Positions 46,760-57,994 of a stretch of 64,000 bases of DNA are shown here, one piece after another; within the stretch, counting starts at the first letter, position 1; each line of letters starts with the position of its first letter. The stretch covers positions 372,001 to 436,000 of the forward strand of contig WION01000017.1 in NCBI GenBank assembly GCA_015039365.1, given 5' to 3'. The stretch comes from Amanita rubescens. Lineage: Eukaryota; Basidiomycota; Agaricomycetes; Agaricales; Amanitaceae. The position numbers were made by a program, and so were the translations under genes. The notes beneath the pieces were generated by a model. The model was not told the DNA's origin and made no database searches. It was given only the letters and a program-made list of their open reading frames with translations.

Positions 46760-49018
46760 TTACTTTGGCAAAGTTCCTTCTTTGGACTTTGCTCTGAACT
46801 TCTTCGAATGATCGGCCTTCCCGATCGCATGGTAGACAATGTAAATGGGCCACCCAAGCCTTCTCCAGAATGTCATTTCCCTGTTAACGTTAAACAAGTC
46901 GCTCCATTGGAAGGCGACAAGGATCCATATCGTCGCCGCCGTCAGGACACATGTCGTCCCAAAGTATAGTGATAAAGTGGTTACCCCCGAGCTAATTTCC
47001 TGCACGTGCATGCCAAAAAAGCCCTTGACGATGTCAATATGTGAGATCCGCTACGCAAACACGAGAGCATACCGCCATGAACGTTGCTGGGAGGAAAAAC
47101 ATGGTAAGGTAGGCTATTTGCTTCATCTAATTTAACGGTAAACGTCGAAGTTTCGCTTTACACAGATACTTACAACTGGATTAAGCTAGTTCAAACGCAA
47201 TTCTGAATAGCAGAGGCGATCCAGACTTACCAGCACTGTCTCTGATCGCAATCTCCGTCATCCTTTGTGCGGTTTTATTGTCAACCTTCAGAAGGATTGA
47301 GTACAGAGAGCAATGAGTCACGAGTAGTACGCACCAAATCCACAATATACTTTAGGCGGCTCTCCTGCATTGCGCACACCTTATCTAACCGTTCAATCTC
47401 CTCCAGCAAAGTTGTACACTCCCGACGTAGCAATTGATCACATAATTGTCCTGTGTCAGCAGGATTTGGGGTATTTGATATGAAATTAACTGTCCTCTTG
47501 AACGCAGCTAGTAGAGAAGAATAGTGCAGAAGGTGTGCACGGATGACATGAAGCCCGTCCGTAAAATCATTAGTAGACGATATTCGGATCACTTCTTTTT
47601 CCTAGGCGCAACTGGGGTCACAGCTTATTCGTCCGTGACATGGCAATAACGAACCACAGAGTATATATGCTGGTAAAGATGTTGAAGGGATTCATCCCAT
47701 GCGTACATCGTATGCCATATAAAGATCAAAAGGAAAAAAGTTGGATCATTAGTGTATTTTAGCGCCCTTTGCCAATAGACACTTTGACCTATCGGTCGAG
47801 TAAACCATCGTGTAGCATGATCATTGTTAGACTTACCGGCATAAAGTATTCTTTCATGTAGATAAGAGGCTTTCGTAGTCGGAAGGCTCATGTCTGCATG
47901 GAATGAAATCAGAGTGTTCCCTGCAATATTGCGTATCAGATGCACTGAGAGCAAATCTAAAATGAGCGCCTTGTTATCTACGACGCGATCAGCGTGATCA
48001 TCCATTTTAAATATAAACTATGGCTCACTGGATTTGAGTCTCAGTGGCGCTTGTGTGTCAATCGTCTGCGAAACTACTCATTGTTCAGTGAGTCCGTACT
48101 CAGAATAACTAAACGAGAGGGAAAAACATACGCAATCTTCTACGGCCTGGAAGGTTTTGCATCTTTGCCTCTTGATCACATCCACGATGTAGGACTGCTG
48201 CATCAATTGACTGAAGGAAAGGAAGTGTAATTGTTATGTCTAAATGCTGTTAGAACAGGATTTCACGATTAGCGGGTAACGCGCACGATCCCCAGTATGG
48301 TGTCGCAAGTCGTCTTGAAAGTGTGAAGGGATCCAGTTTAATGATGAAGAAAAGAAGACCGGTTCAATGTTGTACCTGCGATTAAGTCAGAGGCATTAGT
48401 TTCAAGAGTCCCGTTGAGGTAAAAAAGCTGGCCCACTTGGCGCCGACCATCTGCAGCGCAGGCCCCGTCATATTCTCCACAAATAGCGCCCTCACTCTTA
48501 TATCCGGTTTTTGCTACAAAACATATTAATTGCTTTAACCGGCTAGAGAGAAACGAACGAACGAACCTTATCATCCATCAACCGACCCCACTCATTGTCC
48601 AAAGAAGCGTTGCCATCCAATAGAACCAGTGCGTCACCACGGTGAAATATACCACTGCTATCAACATCTAGCTTGTATATTACGCATTTCTTGCTGCGGT
48701 CATAGCCATCGATAGCATCTCGAATTCCGCTTCTTGCCACTTGGTTATGCGACCAGTTGGGAAAACGAGACTGGGGGTATTCTTTCCAGCAGCGACCTTG
48801 ACAATCCTTGTGATCACAATCTCTGGGGACAGGTGGTGCGTCTGAGTTTAATTGTTTCTGGTCAATACCTGATGACAATCAGCTGTCTCTAAAGCTTCTG
48901 TCGACGAAATGCCACACTGACCATCCCGTATGTCTATCCACGGCCAAGGCGCAGCAGCAGCAGCATGTCGGTAGGCGGGAGGCGGAATGGGATCAAACTC
49001 TGTGTCGGGAGGGTCCAT
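46760..49018 (-). CDS. CorA-like divalent-cation transporter family membrane protein
   Basis: Thirteen exons (5' to 3'): 48922-49018, 48567-48868, 48437-48513, 48287-48375, 48132-48239, 48029-48073, 47837-47977, 47655-47788, 47335-47601, 47231-47285, 47174-47175, 47073-47126, 46760-47023; 1635 nt, 544 aa, one frame. Large cytosolic N-terminal part (YPQSRFPNWSHNQ, RVRALFVENMTGP, SSSLNWIPSHFQ, IDTQAPLRLKS), then a helix with HVIRAHLLHY and ECTTLLEEIERL, then two C-terminal membrane segments (KQIAYLTMFFLPATFMAGFFG and TLSLYFGTTCVL...WILVAFQ). This is the CorA/Mg2+-transporter-like layout common in fungi. The usual GMN signature between the segments reads GMH, so ion transport is uncertain. Exon 11 is only two bases; without it the frame breaks. 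Confidence 0.82.
47174..47175 (-). other. Putative 2-nt microexon
   Basis: On the minus strand the two bases TT stand between an acceptor (TTAATCCAG) and a strong donor (GTAAGTATC). They complete codon GTT between ...RDSA and MKQIAYLT, a spot where relatives read continuous protein. Splicing exon 10 straight to exon 12 gives a frameshift and early stop. Confidence 0.55.
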
Positions 49019-50267
49019 AAGCGAAGAGAACTTGAGGGCAGTGAGTAAGTGTATTGGAAATCTCCTTTTATATTAAGTTTGGTTCGAGTTCTGAGGTGAT
49101 TAAGTTCAGTGCTAAAAGTCATGTACAGACTTGAATCCAGCACGGAAGCGCCCAGCGCCCAAAGGCTGTACATATTGTACATTCTGCGAATCTATAACGT
49201 CCGGTTGGAAACCAGTTGAAGGCCGTGTGAAAGAACTAGTCCAAAGAGCAATCTGACGGTTTCGATGCATTGCAGGGTCGGGTGACCGTGACTCCATGGC
49301 AAACTATTTCGTCCATGAATCTGGTAATTCTAAGCATGAGGTGTGCGTAGAATGTAGTCTGCGTGTGAGTCTTGTGAGATAGCGAATGTGTCACGGTCCT
49401 GCGTCACAGCAGCATCCGGATCTTTTCGCGCCCCACCCGCCGTATTGCAACAAAAGATTTCACGGTGTTGCTAATCCATTGAATCAAATCAAGTAACGTG
49501 TGAGCGCAAGCGCGTATTATGAACAATCCCGAACACAGACGAGCAAAAGAGAGAGATAATACTTACTTCATAGAAATCGCCCTGTCAACGGTACTTGCCA
49601 AGCTCCCGGTTTCAGCATCTGTGCATTTGTTCCTTCCAATAAGCTCCCTCACATTCATTACGCAGATATCTCAATCTGGATACAGCATGGCACCGGGGAG
49701 GATGTTAAGCGCGCTAACAATAGATCTACGTCAGCTGAGATGGATGAGAGCTTTCCACAAACCTATGACGCCCAGAAATCGCCCTTTGCTCTCACGTGTG
49801 TTTGGGGTATCTCGAAATCAGGAAGTGCCAAATAACCTTTCGCCGTCAGTTTTTGCTACCTCCAACATCACAAGCAATCCAGAGACTTGCACGCGTTCAT
49901 CTTTGCAACAGCGAATGGATTGTCGACTCGCATGAGGGTTTCAATGTTGATCTTCCAAATTAGGAAGGTAAGCGGCATGACTAATCGGCTATTATCAGTC
50001 CTGCTCATAATTTTCGTCCGCCCTAACCACATCATGCTATCGGTATCACATCATCTGCTAAACGAGAAGACATCTCCGTTCATTGTTATGCAACATGTTC
50101 TACGCGCTTGGAGCAAAACCAACCCTTCAAGCTATGTAACATTTCCTTTTTCCTTTGCAACCGCTAGTAGCCTACGCCGTAGCATAGTATTATCAGCCCC
50201 AATACAACTTTTTCTTCTTCCGACATCCAAAACCGCTTTACCGCTCTTGGCCGAGCGTCCGGGCAGA
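49019..50267. other. Stretch without a supportable gene
   Basis: A plus-strand 138-aa and a 209-aa open frame (49519-49935, 49887-50516) have no domains; the second runs antisense through the secreted-protein gene at 50268. The left end is presumably the promoter of the CorA-like gene. Confidence 0.4.
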
Positions 50268-50956
50268 TCAAACGTAGCGCGCCTCCCACTGGCCATCGGA
50301 TTCTTTCAGATATACAAAGTTCGCGAGCTTGAGTTCCTTACTACAAGAACCTTGATAAATATCCCATCTGGCAATCGAATCAATAAACTCACGAGTCAAT
50401 TTTATGTAGCTTTGATATATTATCGATGGCAGCAGACTGGACGGCTTTCACTCCCTCCAGACCAAGGATCGATCTTGCGGACGAGGCAGAAAGATCTCTA
50501 TCGTCACTCCTTATGACGACCATGTAATGTGGATCATCCGCTGTCGTCGGGCTGTGTTTCCCCCATGCAACGAGGTCACCTAATTTAACATGAAGTTCAA
50601 CGTTGGCTTCGGCTCGTTTCTTCATTTGGATTGATGAACGCGTCCCTTGAAAGTACCCCTTGATCAAGACGGGCTGCTCTAAATAACGGGTTTTGTACGC
50701 GCGTTCTGTACCGAGTCCTGCTATGGAATTTGTATTACGATCACGCCACATTTCGATAAGTGTTTTTATGTCAAGTTGTGCTGGGATATCCTCTCGTTTC
50801 TAGGAAAAACTAATGAATGCAACGTCGGGAGGTGCACTGCAGCAAGGGACATACTGAGATCGCTGATATATTGTCCATTGAGGAAGCAATGGGCAGCGGT
50901 GAAGCACATATGGTATAGATGTAGATGAAGAGGATGGAAATAATAGAGAGGTACAT
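50268..50956 (-). CDS. Predicted secreted protein family, copy 2
   Basis: Exons 50855-50956, 50393-50799, 50268-50340; 582 nt, 193 aa. Exon 1 gives a signal peptide (MYLSIISILFIYIYTICA), then ASPL and DNISAIS at the same intron position as in copies at 45361 and 52825. Exon 3 is 73 nt, the same as in copy 1, ending EARYV. The body is strongly diverged but keeps the LGDLVA, YMVVIR and DLS positions. It is divergently arranged with the thioesterase gene, 243 bp apart. The acceptor of the last intron was chosen as CTTGTAG, because the preceding AG yields only two more codons. Function unknown. Confidence 0.65.
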
Positions 50957-50970
50957 GATACGATCGTTGT

Positions 50971-51019
50971 GAGGGCCTGCCTGAATGGAATCCGGAGTAG
51001 ACCTCCAGCTTTTAGGCCC
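50971..51019 (-). promoter_or_regulatory. Upstream elements of the secreted family (gene at 50956)
   Basis: On the minus strand GGCCTAAAAGCT (51008-51019) and ATTCAGGCAGGCCCTC (core 50971-50981) precede the ATG, the same pair and order as at 45286-45333 and 52745-52791. The interval also serves the divergent thioesterase gene. Confidence 0.5.
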
Positions 51020-51199
51020 ATACATTCGGACTTGCCAGGTGTATGATGCGGAAGTTACGGTCGTTAAGGATCATGATTACACACCCGCGTAGCCACTCGT
51101 AGCCATCGAGATGCGTGTAAAGGAACTCGAACTCCTTTGATGGAAACGGGTCAGGTTGAAACCCGGCAATTGCTCGGGCCGGTTTTACTACTGCTCGCC

Positions 51200-52200
51200 A
51201 TGAATCGGGTCTTCCTCGGTCGTCGTCCTCCTGGCAGGTGGTCCTGCTGGTCTTCAACTCGCCCTTACTCGACAACAACTTCACTTTACCGCAGACCACT
51301 CCTTCTCACCTCATTATTCTCCATATCCCTCCTCTCTTATACCTTTGGCTCGCTCTATCCTCCTCCACAACTCTCCCTACTCTTTCCCAGACCAGCACCT
51401 GGCCCCCCATCCGAACATGATTCTCACAGTTCCATCGAATACACAAATTCCCTGGAACAAACCCTTCAAACCCTCCCTCTTCTCCAATCTCTCCGATCTC
51501 AACCAGACGCCGACGAATGGTACGAAACTCGACCTTATACGAACTACCCAGAAGAAAGGCGCGTGAACAATCTAAGCGCGGGCGCACTTCGCGGTCCCGG
51601 GAAACTCGCGTTAAGGCCCTTGGTGAGATCGAGGAAAAACGAGAAGGAAGCAATCGTGCTTATTCACGTTGGAAGAGGGCTGTGCGGGCACGATGGGATT
51701 ATACATGGTGGTTTGTTAGCGACGTTGTTGGACGAGAGTTTAGCTAGGACGGTGGGTGGTTTTTTTTCTTCTTCCTTATGTATGTGCTAATGACTCTCGG
51801 TAGGCGATATCGAGTTTTCCCGAACGAGTAGGCGTAACTGCTAATCTCAACATTAATTACCGAGCGCCGACGCGAGCTGATCAGGTTCGTTGTCTGCTCT
51901 GCTTCTCCTGCCTCACTAAAATTTTCCCATTGCTTCCAGTTCATCGTTATCAAAGTCAAACTCGACACACTGGAAGGCCGCAAGGCCAGCGTATCCGGAC
52001 GAGTGGAAGACCTCCAGGGCAATCTACTCGTCGATGCAACAGCCACGTTTGTCCAACCCAAGTATGCCAAACTGCTCAATTCGGCAATTCTGAAACAAGG
52101 CTATGGGCGAACCTACTACGAATCCGGATCAGCCCGTTTTGTTGGCGAATGGAGAAAAGTTGAAGATACCTACGAAAGACTCTTGATTCAAAGCATATAG
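51200..52200 (+). CDS. Hotdog-fold thioesterase, probably mitochondrial
   Basis: Exons 51200-51751, 51804-51884, 51940-52200; 894 nt, 297 aa. The N-terminus is Arg/Ser-rich without acidic residues (FLGRRPPGRW...), typical of a mitochondrial presequence, followed by one hydrophobic segment (LLLTSLFSISLLSY). The hotdog domain has the catalytic-type segment GIIHGGLLATLLDE (about residues 170-183), NLNINYRAPTRADQ and a C-terminal strand. This pattern matches acyl-CoA thioesterase-like proteins of the THEM4/FMP10 type, which hydrolyse acyl-CoA esters. The start is the ATG that begins the presequence; an upstream in-frame codon is not needed. Confidence 0.85.
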
Positions 52201-52375
52201 ATGTGGGATGCAGGATATACCACTATTGCTAGAATATATATATCTGTATAATTTTTGGTGGACGACGGGCGAGTCCATATAGGTCTAACGCATCCGGTCG
52301 TTTCGATACTTAGGCTTGCTTAGGCTGCGGCACCGACGTCGCCATCAAAATCAATGTGATCCACAACGACGCGTA

Positions 52376-52660
52376 GGCTTAAAAGCGAACGCTTAACACG
52401 ATGTTTCCAAGATTCGAAACTGATGCACTAGTACCACACTGGCATCCTTATCTTCATCTCTACCGTATCGAACAACGATATTTAAGCCATCTCAGTACGT
52501 CCCTTGATACCCTGTATGATCTCTCGACGTCCCGTTAACTAGCTTTTTTCTCTTTCTAGAAACGAGGAAGAAAGCAGATTGAAAAGAAGCTACGTTTAGT
52601 AGGACCCAACATCAATGGATCAACTCATACCGGAACAGATTGAAACTTGGCGCCCCCGTC
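52376..52660 (+). pseudogene. Relic of the secreted-protein family (first)
   Basis: The upstream element GGCTTAAAAGCG (52376-52387) is intact. Exon 1 remains as CATCCTTATCTTCATCTCTACCG and AACAACGATATTTAAGCCATCTCA|GTACGT, where CAA of the intact genes reads TAA. The intron and the first bases of exon 2 (AAACGAGGAAG) are recognisable, then similarity fades. No signal-peptide ATG in frame. Confidence 0.6.
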
Positions 52661-52744
52661 GTTTTGACACCGCATCATATCATGATGGATAACGCGTAAC
52701 GACGCGTCGTCTTCCGTCAAACCCCGAAATTTCGGAGGCTCGTA

Positions 52745-52791
52745 GGCTTAAAAGCGAACGCTTTCCCTCTATTCAATCCGGGCAGGCCCTC
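52745..52791 (+). promoter_or_regulatory. Upstream elements of the secreted family (gene at 52825)
   Basis: GGCTTAAAAGCG (52745-52756) and GGCAGGCCCTC (52781-52791) preceded by ATTCAATCCG; same pair and spacing as in front of the gene at 45361. Confidence 0.55.
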
Positions 52792-52824
52792 AATCGAAAC
52801 CGATCTTTGTAAGATTCGCAAATA

Positions 52825-53564
52825 ATGCAACTCTCTACTATCATTCCCATCCTCTTCCTCTTCCTCTCTAACGTATGCGCCTCACCGCTGTATATCGGTT
52901 CCTCGAACAACGATATTCAAGCCATCTCAGTACGTCCCTTGATACCTTGCACCTCTCTACGTCATAACTAGTTTTATCTAGAGACGAGCCCCTAAGCACC
53001 AGTTCCCAACGACAATGCGGGAACTTATAGGGGAACTTGCCCATTTGGTACATCCATCTTCGGAGTTTGAACAGGAGTGGAAGAGAAAGGGCTCCAAACA
53101 TGTTACAGGCAAACCGGGTTATCGCTCATATGAATACGTTGGTGGATATGGTGTCGGGAACATAGTCACTCCAGCCATAATCAAAGGAATTTGGATAACA
53201 GGAGTAACAACTGGCATAAAGGAAGAAGAAATCATCCACGAGGGCGCCTATCTCTGGAAGGAGGGGATGTTATTTGCATTTCTAATCAACGACAGACCAA
53301 GCAGGGACCTTCCAGACTACATTTTTATCATAAAGAACGTGGGCTCGGATCTCGTTTCTGAAGCGCAAACCCGCCTGACGAAGGAAGGGGCAAAAAGATT
53401 TCGTGATACCACTAAGGCAGAACTTATGTCCGACTACAATCCAAAACCAAAATTGTGAGCCCATTCACTCGACTCGTGGGATACCTACCAACATTTTTGC
53501 TAGTCTACCTCGAGAAAGCTGGATGTATAGTAAAAAGAATGGAATGAAGGCGGTCTTTGTTTGA
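52825..53564 (+). CDS. Predicted secreted protein family, copy 3
   Basis: Exons 52825-52929, 52982-53454, 53504-53564; 639 nt, 212 aa. Signal peptide MQLSTIIPILFLFLSNVCA, then ASPL and NNDIQAIS ending exactly at the first intron, as in copy 1. The body is about 20 residues longer than in copies 1 and 2 and has EGAYLWKEGMLFA, YIFIIK and DLVS, aligning with EGMLLA, YFLVIK and DVS. Exon 3 is 61 nt and ends KAVFV. Reading without the last intron would stop at the donor. Codon use is ordinary. Unknown function, presumably extracellular. Confidence 0.68.
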
Positions 53565-53759
53565 ATGGTGCCTCCATGGCTCGTTCACGCCACGCATTGT
53601 CATAGCGCTGAGAATGGGAAGTGATGTTAGAAAACTTGGGACGGAGTAGGTGATATTTAAATAAGTAATACATCCTGTACTATACATGGTCTCAGTGTCA
53701 TCATATCGATCGAATCAAGATCAAGATCCATAACGACGCTGTCTAAACTCAGGAGGGTC

Positions 53760-54340
53760 ATGGCTTAAAAGCGTTGCAAGATTCGCAACCGGTGCAACTC
53801 TCTAGTATCACTCTGGCATCCTTATCTTCGGATCTACCGTACGCCTCCCAACGTCCATTAACTAGTTTCTCTAGAAACGATATAAATCCCAATGGAAGAA
53901 GTTGAAAAGCAACTCGGCCCACTGAAAATTAGCGCAGCTAATGTTCTGGAAGAACGCCCAATTACATGCGCATTCTCTCTCTTATTTTTCACGACGGATG
54001 CATACGATGAACGTTTATAATCAAAAGAATCTCCGAGTCAGGACTCCGGGGGGCGGTAACGCGCCAACAGGTTAAAAGATTCGGGCATGTTAAGAGCACG
54101 GCCCTAGACCTGAGCAAACGTTTTCCACATTACGTTTTTCTCATAAAGAACGACTGCCGTAGAAACGTGTCGCTAAGCTCCGCGAACTTCCTGCCAAGAA
54201 GATGGGGACCCAGAGCGAGGGCCGTTGGAAGAGGTGGGCGTGATGTGAGATATTATCCAAAGTGGATTACGGACGAAGGTTTGGTTAGGACGGCGAATGG
54301 CCAAATTTTCTCAACGAATCGTGCGTCACGGTCGCATTAG
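53760..54340 (+). pseudogene. Relic of the secreted-protein family (second)
   Basis: GGCTTAAAAGCG at 53762-53773, then GATTCGCAACCGGTGCAACTCTC similar to the leader of copy 3, remnants of exon 1 (CATCCTTATCTTCGGATCTACCG), the intron end TTTCTCTAG and AAACGA start of exon 2. The body has stops in all frames. Its right end is indefinite. Confidence 0.5.
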
Positions 54341-54429
54341 AGACTATTAGAGATGATGCACAACAGCGGAGCTGGTACTAATTGCGACTCCGAGATCTAC
54401 TACGCTCTTCAAGTAGTGCTACTCAACTC

Positions 54430-54945
54430 TTTTTTTTTTTTTTAATTGTAAAGGTTTTCATTTGAGCAAGACATAATTTAATACATGTAGGCATTGTGAC
54501 ACAAGTCACATAATGGGATAATGCGCGTTTACGCGCATGTTAATGTGTTTAGTAATGTTTTTCTACCGAGAGAAGAAGGAAGCTAAGTATAGAAAGGAGG
54601 AAATCACGGTACGTCAAGAGGAAGGTCAGTAAAAGAGAAGATAGTAGGATTTTCTTTGATAATTTTAGCAAGAGATTCGTCGTTTTTTGAATCGTTAGTC
54701 CATTCTCGTAAGGAAGGAAAAGAGAAATGATACCTGCATCGTGTTAGGATGTGTTCGTGCGTTTGGAGAGTCCCGGGTTGGCACGTTGGGCAATCTGTTG
54801 ATTTATCCAGAAACATCCGTTGGTTGTGTTCCCCTGTTGGTGCATGATTGGTCAAAGCATACGTTGACGAAGAAGACAGGTCTATGCGAGAGCGTGTCCA
54901 CAGCATAAGCAGGTGCAATAGCTTACCTATTGCGATATGGTCTTA
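54430..54945 (-). mobile_element. 3' remnant of a non-LTR retrotransposon (LINE)
   Basis: A 104-aa minus-strand frame (54604-54918) carries a zinc-knuckle-like CPTCQPG...HEHILTRC typical of the end of LINE ORF2 proteins. It is followed by about 170 bp of 3' sequence and a run of 14 A on the minus strand (54430-54443), the expected tail. The reverse transcriptase is missing; the element is 5'-truncated where the copia LTR begins. Confidence 0.65.
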
Positions 54946-55273
54946 ACACTACCCTTCGGCGTAGTAGTGATAGTAAGAGGAAGAGAATGGATTGTCCTAT
55001 TCTACGATACAGGACAGGTTTATATACTAAGAGAGAACAAATATGTGTCTACATATGTGTAAGCGTATAGTATAGATGAGAAGATATGGCGTGCTAAGCA
55101 CACCATAAGATGTGATCATGAGTCTATCATGATGTCACCATGATATCATAATGATGTCATTATGATGTCATCTCTATGTCATACATAAAGGATGACGCGA
55201 GCGATATGAGTAATATTGATTGTAGTCAATCAGTAGTTAATCATTCTATAAATATAATTCTATATTTAACACA
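54940..55273 (-). repeat. 3' LTR of the Ty1/copia element
   Basis: On the minus strand, a purine tract AAGCGAAGGGG (polypurine tract) is followed by TGTGTTAAATATAG, a fitting LTR start at 55273. The region contains a TATA-like stretch and short near-repeats of ATGATGTCAT. The outer end near 54940-54960 is uncertain because the 5' LTR lies outside the window. Confidence 0.55.
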
Positions 55274-55293
55274 CCCCTTCGCTTAGATATCCT

Positions 55294-57994
55294 TTATTTA
55301 AAGTCTATGATGTTCTCATCATAGAAGGGATCTATATCCGATTCCTGTTGATCAATAAGATCATTAAGAAGTTCCATCAACTTCTTGTGTGATAGACGAT
55401 CAATACCATCTAATTCAAGATTTTGCCAATCAAGAATTAATTTCGTTAAATCACGAATTTCCTCAGATTCTAATTTATCTGGTCTTTTGATTAATGCATT
55501 TGTAGAAGTCGGATATTCTTCTAAGGAAAGTCCTAATCGTTCTCTAAAGAATTTGACCTTTTCAAAGGATAAATTCTTAGTCATGAGATCCGCATTTTGT
55601 TCGTTTGTTGGTATATATTCGAGGACTACCTTTTTAGTCTCGATCAACTCGCGAACGAAATGATAGCGAATATCAATGTGTTTGGAATGATGTTCTTGTG
55701 CAGGATTTTGTGCCCAAAATATAGCGCCTTGGTTATCTACGCTAAGTAAGATGCTTTTAATGGGTGCACCTATTTCGTAAAATAGATTTTCAACCCATGC
55801 AATTTGTCTTGCAGCATCTGATAAAGATATGTATTCTGCTTCAGTCGAAGACAGAGCTACAGTCTTTTGTTTTCTACTCGTCCAAGCTACCGCACCACCA
55901 GCTAACATTAAGACATAACCGTTTATAGATCGTCGTGTATTACGATCAGCGGCCCAGTCAGCGTCAGCGTAGGCTCTAAATTTATTATTGCCTTTGGCGT
56001 TATAAACGATTTTGACGTTTAAGGTATGAGCAATGTATTTGACTATATACAAGGCTTTTTGAATATGTTCTTGGGACGGGTTTGATGAAAATTGGGACAT
56101 CAAAATTACTGCATAGATTATATCAGGCCTAGTTCCTAAGGCGAGATATAGAAGGGATCCTATTATCTGTTGATAATAAGAACGTTCCTGTGGTGTGCAT
56201 TCTCCTTCATTCTTTATAGGAGCATACCCAGCAGGTAACGGTGTGCGTACAGACTTGCAATCTTCAAGTCCAAATCGCTTGACAACCTTCAAGGCATAAG
56301 GACCTTGATCTATGACTAAGAATCCTAAATCACGGTTGTAATTGACTTGGATTCGTAAATACTCTTTGATCTTTCCAAGATCACGACATTCCCACATTTC
56401 CATAAATTTCTTTTTAATGGATACGATGGTGGAATCGTCATTTCCCATAAAGAGTATATCGTCGACATACAATATGCATATCGTTATAGTATTCTTGCCT
56501 TTACAAACGTAAACACCAGAATCAGACAAGCATCGCTCGAAATGCAACGATTTCAACGATTTATCAGCTTGTTTATTCCAGGCATATGATGCCTGTTTCA
56601 ATCCATATATGGCTTTCCTCAGCCTATATACTTTAGATTCTTGTCCTTTTACAACGAAACCTTCTGGCTGGGCCATGTAAATATCTTCATCAAGATCGCC
56701 ATATAAGAAGGCAGTTTTTACATCTAGGGCTTGTATATCCCAGTTTTCAAGCACTGATGTGGCCAGAAGTATTCGGATTGTTTCATATCTCGCTACAGGC
56801 GAGAATGTTTCATCGTAATCTAATCCGGGACGTTGACTAAAACCTTTAGCTACGACGCGAGCTTTTTTGCGTCCATCGGTTTTTAAGTCAAAAACCCAAT
56901 GACATCTGATTAGGTTTCGTCCTTTTGGAAGATCAACTAACTCCCAAATATCTCTAGATTGAAGAGATTTAAATTCGTCATCCATTGCAATCTTCCATTG
57001 TTTATACAATTGAGGATTACTGGAGCGCATTTTAGATATATCTCTATAGTCATATGGAATATTATCCACAAGGGGGACAGCCGCTTTTAGAAGAAAATGA
57101 AGGAATTCATTTCCAGATTCATTAATCATTTGGGTTAAATGATCATGTTCTGCAGATTTTAATTCAGACTTTAAAGCAAAGATTTCTTTGAGTAGAGAGG
57201 CAGATTCATTCATTCTATCAGGGTTCCTGTCTGTTGACGGTGGATCCTGAGTCGAAGAACTCGGAGTTTTATCTTTTAACTGCTCTCGTAAAGCATCTCG
57301 CTTTTGTTGAATTTCCGCTTCTATCTGTGCAGGAGTTTTATCTCCATACGCGTTGTCTCTTTGTACCCTTGGGACTGGAAAACGACCAGAACGGCGAGGA
57401 CCTATTTGTACAGAGGGTGGACCAGGATCAGATATGATCGGTGGAGGAGGTCTAGGTCTCTGAGCAAATTCTCTAAAACGATCTCTTTGACGTTGTTCAA
57501 ATTGATCAAATTCTCGATCCGTCATAAATGGGTTTTCTATTTCATCTCGATCTCTTTGATTTAAAGAGAAGGGATTATCTTCATCCATAGGGCTACGAGG
57601 TGAAGGTGGCCTAGATACATATGGTATCGGTGTTATAGGCCTAGAAGGAACAGGAGTCTCCTCTTTTATTTGCGGAGAGGGAGTACGTCTAAAGGGTTCA
57701 GGAGTTTTACGTTTCTTAAACATATCACTCATTTGACGTTTGAATTGATCTCGTAAACGAGACTGTTTATCAATTCCTTGACCCTTTTTCCAATCATCGC
57801 GTTGTCTACGATAATTGTCACGTCTTTCTTGTTCTCTTTCTTCCCTTTGCCTTCGGATATTATCATCCAAAAAATCTCTTTGACGATCGGCAAATTCATC
57901 ACCGTCATCATCATTGTTTGAATCATCAGAAGGGTCTGACTGCTGTCGATCAGGAGATGCACCCCTTTGATCCAAACTTAGTGAGCGTCTATGG
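55294..57994 (-). pseudogene. Copia polyprotein, reverse transcriptase and RNase H part
   Basis: Open frame of about 900 codons without stops. From its 5' end: a charged Arg/Asp/Glu-rich spacer, the copia reverse transcriptase (LVDLPKGRNLIRCHWV, AIYGLKQASYAWN, catalytic YVDD at about 56465), then RNase H (YADADWAADRNTRRSINGY and AEYISLSDAA). It is cut off from its start by the nested elements, so it is listed as part of a disrupted gene, although the frame itself is intact. About 55 codons at the frame's apparent start belong to the inserted LTR. Confidence 0.8.

Noticed and set aside
47994..48230. 78-aa plus-strand open frame
   Set aside because: Antisense to exons 5-7 of the CorA-like gene, which form a consistent chain on the other strand.
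49887..50516. 209-aa plus-strand open frame
   Set aside because: It runs antisense through the last two exons of the secreted-protein gene at 50268-50956, which is supported by paralogues; no domain or signal is visible.
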